Source of the DNA: an uncultured Clostridium sp.
GTDB lineage: Bacteria; Bacillota; Clostridia; Lachnospirales; Lachnospiraceae
Reading direction: 5' to 3'
Length of the DNA stretch: 26,290 nt
Assembly (NCBI GenBank): GCA_900543885.1
Contig: UQTA01000043.1
Coordinates: 1 to 26,290 of the forward strand
Positions 22,218 to 26,290 of this stretch are shown piece after piece; position 1 is the stretch's first letter; every line of letters begins with the position of its first letter. A model generated the notes under the pieces. That model searched no databases. It was given only the letters and a program-made list of their open reading frames with translations, and was not told the origin of the DNA. A program made the position numbers and the translations under genes.

Positions 22218-23339
22218 ATGAGTACATTTGTAGAACGGTTACTTGGGGGAAAAGCCGGTACAGTGGTAACGGTTGAGCCAGATTGGATCGTCATTAATGA
22301 TGGTGTATCTCATGCTGCGGTGGATGAAATATCCGCCGTAGCAAAACCTGAAAAGGTTCTGGTGATTTATGACCATGATGTACCAACAGGACGTCCGGAA
22401 GCAGCAGCTATTTTGAGAAAGAACCTGGCATTTGCTGAAAAATATGGATGTCCTTATGTACAGGCAGAAGGAACTGGATACCAGTACATGTTAAATGAGG
22501 TAGTAAAACCAGGACAGATCATTGTAGGCGGTGGTTCTCACGGAAGCATTTTCGGTGCTGTTGGGGCACTGGGGATCAATGTAAGTATTCCTGAGTTAGC
22601 AAGGGCAGCAGAAACAGACCGATACAGTATCATTGTTTCGGAAACTGTTTATGTAAATCTGGAAGGAAGCTTAAAAGAAGGTGTAAGCGTCATGGACGCA
22701 GCCCTTGCTTTCCTGAAAGAAGATCATGAATTAAACCGCAAAGCAGTGGAAATCTATGCGCCATCTTTTGATGACCATGAAAAAGCAGTATTCTGCAGCA
22801 TGGCATGTATCACCGGAGCTTATACCGCATCTATAACAGGAGAAAAACAGTCTGCTAGTTTAACGTTAAATCTAAGCAAAGTTGAGCCAATGCTCATGCT
22901 TCCATGCGAAGAAAGAAAAGACCAGAGGAATGCGCAGATCGAAACCAAGGCTTCTAAAGCAGGTATGGAATTAAATGCAGGTCAGATCGGCGGCTATACA
23001 GGCGGAACCATTGAAGAATTGAGAAAAGCAGCTTCTATGTTAGAAGGGCATAAGCTGGCTTTAGGCTTCCGTTTAAGCATCTGCCCGGCTACCAGCCGTG
23101 ATTATCTGATGGCAGCAGAGGAAGGCATTCTTGCAAAATTCATTGATTTTGGAGCACAGATCCAGGCAGCTGGTGATCACAGCGTTGTGATTCAGGGACC
23201 TGGCGCTATGGGACATAAGGAAACTCTGGTAACTACCGGATTATACACCTTTGCAGGCTCTATGGGATGTGAAGATGCACAGGTTTACACAGGTTCCGTT
23301 GAAACAGTCATGAACGCTTCCTTTGCGAAGCAAATGTAG
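22218..23339 (+). CDS. Aconitase/LeuC-superfamily protein lacking all Fe-S cluster cysteines
   Basis: The 373-residue protein aligns by eye along its length with LeuC-type 3-isopropylmalate dehydratase large subunits (usually about 420 aa). It shows VLVIYDHDVPTGRPEAAAIL, GQIIVGGGSHGSIFGAVGALG and KLALGFRLSICPATSRDYLM. Key sites are changed. GGDSHT is GGGSHG (104-109), GSCTNGR is GGYTGGT (Tyr at 260), and the PPTCGPC region is QAAGDHSVVIQGPG (about 319-332). All three cysteines that hold the 4Fe-4S cluster are lost, yet the frame is clean. It may be a non-Fe-S enzyme, a scaffold or a partner of the fusion protein encoded 10 bases downstream. The neighbour keeps every cysteine. AGGAGAAGA precedes the ATG, 17 bases after nifJ. 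An operator-like palindrome lies inside at 22859-22870. Confidence 0.82.
   Translation: MSTFVERLLGGKAGTVVTVEPDWIVINDGVSHAAVDEISAVAKPEKVLVIYDHDVPTGRPEAAAILRKNLAFAEKYGCPYVQAEGTGYQYMLNEVVKPGQIIVGGGSHGSIFGAVGALGINVSIPELARAAETDRYSIIVSETVYVNLEGSLKEGVSVMDAALAFLKEDHELNRKAVEIYAPSFDDHEKAVFCSMACITGAYTASITGEKQSASLTLNLSKVEPMLMLPCEERKDQRNAQIETKASKAGMELNAGQIGGYTGGTIEELRKAASMLEGHKLALGFRLSICPATSRDYLMAAEEGILAKFIDFGAQIQAAGDHSVVIQGPGAMGHKETLVTTGLYTFAGSMGCEDAQVYTGSVETVMNASFAKQM
22859..22870. promoter_or_regulatory. Operator-like perfect palindrome inside the cysteine-less aconitase gene
   Basis: TTTAACGTTAAA is a perfect 12-bp palindrome. With its flank, TAGTTTAACGTTAAAT, it fits the shared operator better than most promoter copies. 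It encodes the end of SASLTLNL. Intragenic auxiliary operators are known for LacI-family repressors, but this one is about 4.5 kb from the promoter. Confidence 0.5.
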
Positions 23340-23349
23340 GGAGGCAGTT

Positions 23350-25158
23350 ATGGAAAAGAAATTCAGTGGAAAAATCTGGAAGTTCGGAAATGATATTGAC
23401 ACCGATACCATTATCCCAGGAAAAAGAGGTACGATCCCGGATCGAAATGAAATGAAAAAATATGCTTTTGAGCTGTTGAAACCGGAATTTGGCTCAACAG
23501 TCCAGCCGGGAGACATCCTGGTGGCAGGAACCAACTTTGGCTGTGGTTCCAGCCGTGAGCAGGCAGCGACTGTTCTTTCTTATAACGGTGTCCGCTGCAT
23601 CATTGCAAAAAGTTTTGCAAGAATCTTCTTCCGCAACGCATTTAACAGCGGTATTCTCCTTCTTACCTGTGATCAGATCCAGGATGTATGTGAAGGGGGA
23701 GATATCGTTACTGTAGATGTAGACGCACAGACCGTCAGTGTTAATGGAAAATCCTTTAAAGTAGGGGCAGTTCCTGAAAACCTGTACAACATCGTAGCAA
23801 ATGGAGGTCTGATCGAAGACACCAAGAAGCGTCTGGCAGCCGGAAATATTAAAACGGATATCAAGCCTCTTTCCATTGAGCAGTGCCGCCAAAAAGGCTA
23901 CACCATGGTAGAGAAAGTGTTAAAGAAAAATGCAGGAAAAGAGCATGTAGTGCCTGGTGATATCGTGATAACAAAGCCGGATATGTTCATGATCCATGAT
24001 ATTTATACTACTTATCTGTTAGAGACCATGAAAGAAATCGGAGCAGACAAGATTGATGACCCGGATAAAGTGACCATTGTATGGGATCACTGTATGCCAA
24101 CAGCAGTTGCTAAAAACGACTATGACCACTATGAAGCAGGTCTGGAACTGGCAAGAAGATATGGAATCAAAAAGCTGCATATCGGCGAAGGCATCTGCCA
24201 CACCATCATGCATGAAGCAAAGTATGCAAAACCTGGTGATATCGCCACTGCAACCGACAGCCATACTACTACATACGGCGGTGCCGGCAACTTCTGTTCC
24301 GGTATTGGTACAGCAGAGATGGCAGCAGCCCTGATCACCGGAGAACTGTGGTTTAAGGTTCCGGAAGCTATCAAGATCGTATTAAACGGCCATTTAAGAG
24401 ACGGCGTTATGAGTAAGGACGTGATCCTTAAGATCTTAGGCGACATCAAGGCAGACGGCGGCCAGTACAAATCTCTGGAATTTACCGGTCCTGCAGCTCA
24501 TGAAATGAGCATGGAACAGAGATTTACTGTTGCAAACATGGCTCTGGAAGCAGGCGCTAAGTGCGGACTGTTTGAAGCAGATGCGAAAACAGCTGAGTAC
24601 TACGGAATGCCATTGGAAGAAATCGACTGGGTATGCGTAGATGAGGAAGCAAAGTATGAAAAGGTACTTACTTATGATGTAAGCGAACTGGAGCCTCAGC
24701 TGTCCTGTCCACAGGGCGTTGATAACGTTCATCCAATCAGTGAAGTAAAAGGAACCAAGATGGATGAAGTATATCTGGGAAGCTGCACCAACGGAAGTAT
24801 TGAAGATATGGAAGCAGCTGCAAAGATCTTAAAGGGACGCAAAGTGGCAAAAGGACTGCGTTTCATCGTTGTTCCTGCAACCAATACCATTTTCAAGCAG
24901 GCTATTGAAAGAGGATATATTAAGACCTTTATTGAAGCAGGTGCAGTAATTTGCCATCCATGCTGTGGACTTTGCTGCGGCATGCCTTATGGTCTGATGA
25001 CAGATGATGAAAGAATCCTTTTAACTGCAAACCGTAACTTTATCGGACGTCAGGGAACCAAGAAAACATTAAGTTACCTGTCAAGTCCTACTGTAGCAGC
25101 AGCAACCGCTGTTATGGGTGTTGTAACAGATCCGGCAGATCTTCCGGAACTGGCATAA
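23350..25158 (+). CDS. LeuD-LeuC fusion: aconitase-family hydratase (3-isopropylmalate dehydratase type)
   Basis: From ATG at 23350, set by GGGAGG 7 bases upstream, the protein has 602 residues; an ATG at 23323 would overlap the previous gene and has no such site. Residues 1-165 are the LeuD swivel domain (DIDTDTIIPGKR, GTNFGCGSSREQA). Residues from about 185 are LeuC (VWDHCMPT, GICHTIMHE, TATDSHTTTYGGAGNFCSG). The 4Fe-4S ligands are present: C479 in GSCTNG, and C539 and C542 in CCGLC. Enzymes of this type dehydrate and rehydrate 2- or 3-hydroxyacids such as isopropylmalate, citramalate/3-methylmalate, homocitrate or citrate. Small domain first is the order in AcnB, not in mitochondrial-type aconitase. 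Other leucine genes are absent, so leucine synthesis is unlikely. C-terminal residues are normal. Confidence 0.92.
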   Translation: MEKKFSGKIWKFGNDIDTDTIIPGKRGTIPDRNEMKKYAFELLKPEFGSTVQPGDILVAGTNFGCGSSREQAATVLSYNGVRCIIAKSFARIFFRNAFNSGILLLTCDQIQDVCEGGDIVTVDVDAQTVSVNGKSFKVGAVPENLYNIVANGGLIEDTKKRLAAGNIKTDIKPLSIEQCRQKGYTMVEKVLKKNAGKEHVVPGDIVITKPDMFMIHDIYTTYLLETMKEIGADKIDDPDKVTIVWDHCMPTAVAKNDYDHYEAGLELARRYGIKKLHIGEGICHTIMHEAKYAKPGDIATATDSHTTTYGGAGNFCSGIGTAEMAAALITGELWFKVPEAIKIVLNGHLRDGVMSKDVILKILGDIKADGGQYKSLEFTGPAAHEMSMEQRFTVANMALEAGAKCGLFEADAKTAEYYGMPLEEIDWVCVDEEAKYEKVLTYDVSELEPQLSCPQGVDNVHPISEVKGTKMDEVYLGSCTNGSIEDMEAAAKILKGRKVAKGLRFIVVPATNTIFKQAIERGYIKTFIEAGAVICHPCCGLCCGMPYGLMTDDERILLTANRNFIGRQGTKKTLSYLSSPTVAAATAVMGVVTDPADLPELA

Positions 25159-25257
25159 TGCGGATTGACAGCATGACCGAGATTTACGAAAAATCGGTGG
25201 GAAAGGCAAGTGCATGAAAGATTTTGGAAGTGCATTTGGCAAACAGGAGGAAAATCA

Positions 25258-25343
25258 ATGATCAAGAAGCTTCTATTTCTACCCGTATCGGCGGTGCCCT
25301 GATGGTCATCTGGATCGGACTGTTATATCCACTGTTCCATTAG
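25258..25343 (+). pseudogene. Remnant of a small membrane protein, frameshifted
   Basis: AGGAGG precedes ATG 25258, which gives only MIKKLLFLPVSAVP. In the next frame the same bases read NDQEASISTRIGGALMVIWI then GLLYPLFH and stop at 25341-25343, a likely single membrane segment. The family is not recognised. A truncated third gene of the operon is possible. The rest of the 25159-25482 gap holds only the terminator at 25409. Confidence 0.35.
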
Positions 25344-25408
25344 TAGATGTGGGAAAAGCCGAAAACGGTTTTCCGGTACATGAAAATGGTGTGTAGGTAT
25401 ATTGTAAC

Positions 25409-25446
25409 AAAAAAGGCACGTTGGCATTCTGTCAGCGTGCTTTTTT
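25409..25446 (+). terminator. Rho-independent terminator of the nifJ operon
   Basis: GCACG (25416-25420) and CGTGC (25436-25440), extended by an A tract before and a T tract after, form a usable stem that works on both strands. It ends the operon about 250 bases after the LeuD-LeuC fusion. Confidence 0.8.
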
Positions 25447-25482
25447 AGAAAACCCTTTTAAAGATAACAGGAGAAAAATATT

Positions 25483-26109
25483 ATGAAAAATTATAAAGTA
25501 TTTGCAATCAACCCCGGCTCCACTTCCACAAAGATCGCCATGTTTGAGGGAGAAAAGGAAATTTTTTCCAGAAATATCAGCCATGATGCAGAAAAATTAA
25601 AAGAATTTAAGGAGATCAGTGACCAGCTTCCATATAGAAAGGAAATGATCTTAAATACCCTGAAAGAAGAAGGACAGACCTTAGAGGGCATAGACGCATT
25701 TTCCGCAAGAGGAGGCGGCCTGGTAAATGTAGATGGCGGCGTTTACACCATTGGTGAAAAGCTTCTTGAGCATGCAAGAGAATGTTATACCGTAAAGCAT
25801 CCAGCAACCTTAGGCGCATAGCTGGCAGATGCATTTTCCAAAGAATTCGGAGGAGTTGCTTTTGTAGTAAATCCACCGGATGTAGATGAGTTCCAGGACG
25901 TAGCCCGTGTAACCGGTTTAAAGGGCATATACAGAGAGAGCCGTATCCATGCGTTAAACCAGAAGGAGATCGGTATCCGCTATGGCGCAAAAGCAGGAAA
26001 GAAATATGAAGACCTGAATCTGATCATCTGCCATATCGGCGGCGGTATTTCCGTAACTGCTCACAGAATGGGAAAAATGGTTGATTCTAATGATATTGCA
26101 AATGGTGAT
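25483..26109 (+). pseudogene. buk: Butyrate kinase, broken by an amber codon and a 3' truncation
   Basis: ATG at 25483, with AACAGGAG upstream, begins MKNYKVFAINPGSTSTKIAM, the phosphate-binding start of butyrate and acetate kinases. SARGGGLVNVDGGVYTI and the KHPATLGA helix follow. TAG at 25819-25821 then interrupts the frame; CAG would restore the normal LGAQLADAFSKEFGG. The frame continues as butyrate kinase with VVNPPDVDEFQDVAR, SRIHALNQKEIGIRYGA, CHIGGGISVTAHRMGKM and DSNDIANGD. The enzyme, about 355 aa when whole, makes butyrate and ATP from butyryl phosphate. After codon 209 the sequence changes to a recombinase fragment and the last 40 percent is absent. A C-to-T change in one codon plus a junction explains everything seen. 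No partner ptb is present. Confidence 0.85.
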
Positions 26110-26202
26110 GTAGTAAACAAAGGTTTTCATGTGCTCCGCAGGACTTTCGCAACTGCTCTTTTACGAAACCCTCATGCCTCGTGTACTTCGGCACCACCAT
26201 AA
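26110..26202 (+). pseudogene. Tyrosine recombinase (integrase) fragment fused to butyrate kinase
   Basis: In the same frame as the butyrate kinase remnant comes VVNKGFHVLRRTFATALLRN. HVLRRTFAT is the HxLR block of phage-type integrases and XerC/D, with the catalytic His and second Arg. It has no start and no first-Arg or Tyr block. After RN the sequence turns to an unrelated tail (PHASCTSAPP) and stops at 26200-26202. Both ends are therefore broken. It indicates a mobile element joined to buk here. Bases 26203-26290 are AT-rich with no gene seen. Confidence 0.6.
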
Positions 26203-26290
26203 ATGAAACCATTTTGGCTATACGTAGGTTGTGGGTTTAAAGTTTGTTAGCGATATATTATAATTATAAACATTATAAACGGCAAAGATC

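Noticed and set aside
23323..23349. Earlier ATG for the LeuD-LeuC fusion
   Set aside because: It overlaps the previous gene and lacks a ribosome binding site, while ATG 23350 has GGGAGG 7 bases upstream.
25819..25821. TAG in buk as a recoded amber (pyrrolysine or readthrough)
   Set aside because: CAG is the expected codon, the rest of the gene is truncated, and no recoding signal or Pyl gene is in view. A nonsense mutation is simpler.

Overview
The window looks like chromosome from a strictly anaerobic, low-GC Firmicute of the Clostridia, most likely Lachnospiraceae. Evidence: pyruvate:ferredoxin oxidoreductase, rubredoxin and a desulfoferrodoxin relative; strong AGGAGG-type ribosome binding sites; sigma-A promoters; a CIRCE heat-shock operator; a DUF1847 fragment; a butyrate kinase; and a Fst/par-like type I toxin locus. 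The assignment is inferred from gene families, not from a marker gene.

Layout. 1-1500: redox genes on the + strand (C-terminus of L-lactate dehydrogenase, a shortened desulfoferrodoxin, rubredoxin, a NifX-like protein). 1500-4450: a decayed stretch with a thioredoxin remnant, a hairpin-rich spacer, an intact CIRCE-controlled Hsp20 gene, a flavodoxin without its N-terminus behind a MerR-type promoter, and an ORF made of nucleotidyltransferase and RraA pieces. 4500-6350: an intact AAA-ATPase-like/PD-(D/E)XK protein with its own promoter and terminator. 6400-6910: DUF1847 and PatB-type aminotransferase remnants run together. 6891-7394: shikimate kinase (-). 7530-10980: a complete tctCBA tripartite tricarboxylate transporter operon. 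11037-11369: a candidate type I toxin-antitoxin locus with convergent RNAs and a two-way terminator. 11409-13341: a MATE exporter and a carboxymuconolactone-decarboxylase-like protein (-). 13530-25446: a metabolic island. 25483 to the end: a butyrate kinase pseudogene joined in frame to a tyrosine-recombinase fragment.

Metabolic island. A LacI-family regulator (17025-18035, -) lies between two transcription units that carry the same palindromic operator (consensus near TAGTWWAACGTTAAACTA). Three copies lie just downstream of the -10 of the promoter for oadA (-). Four lie in and around the promoter for a + strand operon encoding pyruvate:ferredoxin oxidoreductase, an aconitase-superfamily protein lacking all three Fe-S cysteines, and a LeuD-LeuC fusion that keeps them. 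A further near-perfect copy lies inside the cysteine-less gene. I infer a repressor-controlled pathway in which a hydroxy-di- or tricarboxylate is isomerised or dehydrated and linked to pyruvate, oxaloacetate and acetyl-CoA. The substrate cannot be read from sequence.

A second theme is gene decay by deletion. At least seven ORFs or remnants have lost internal or terminal blocks, and several junctions stay in frame. Short GC-rich hairpin repeats recur between genes.
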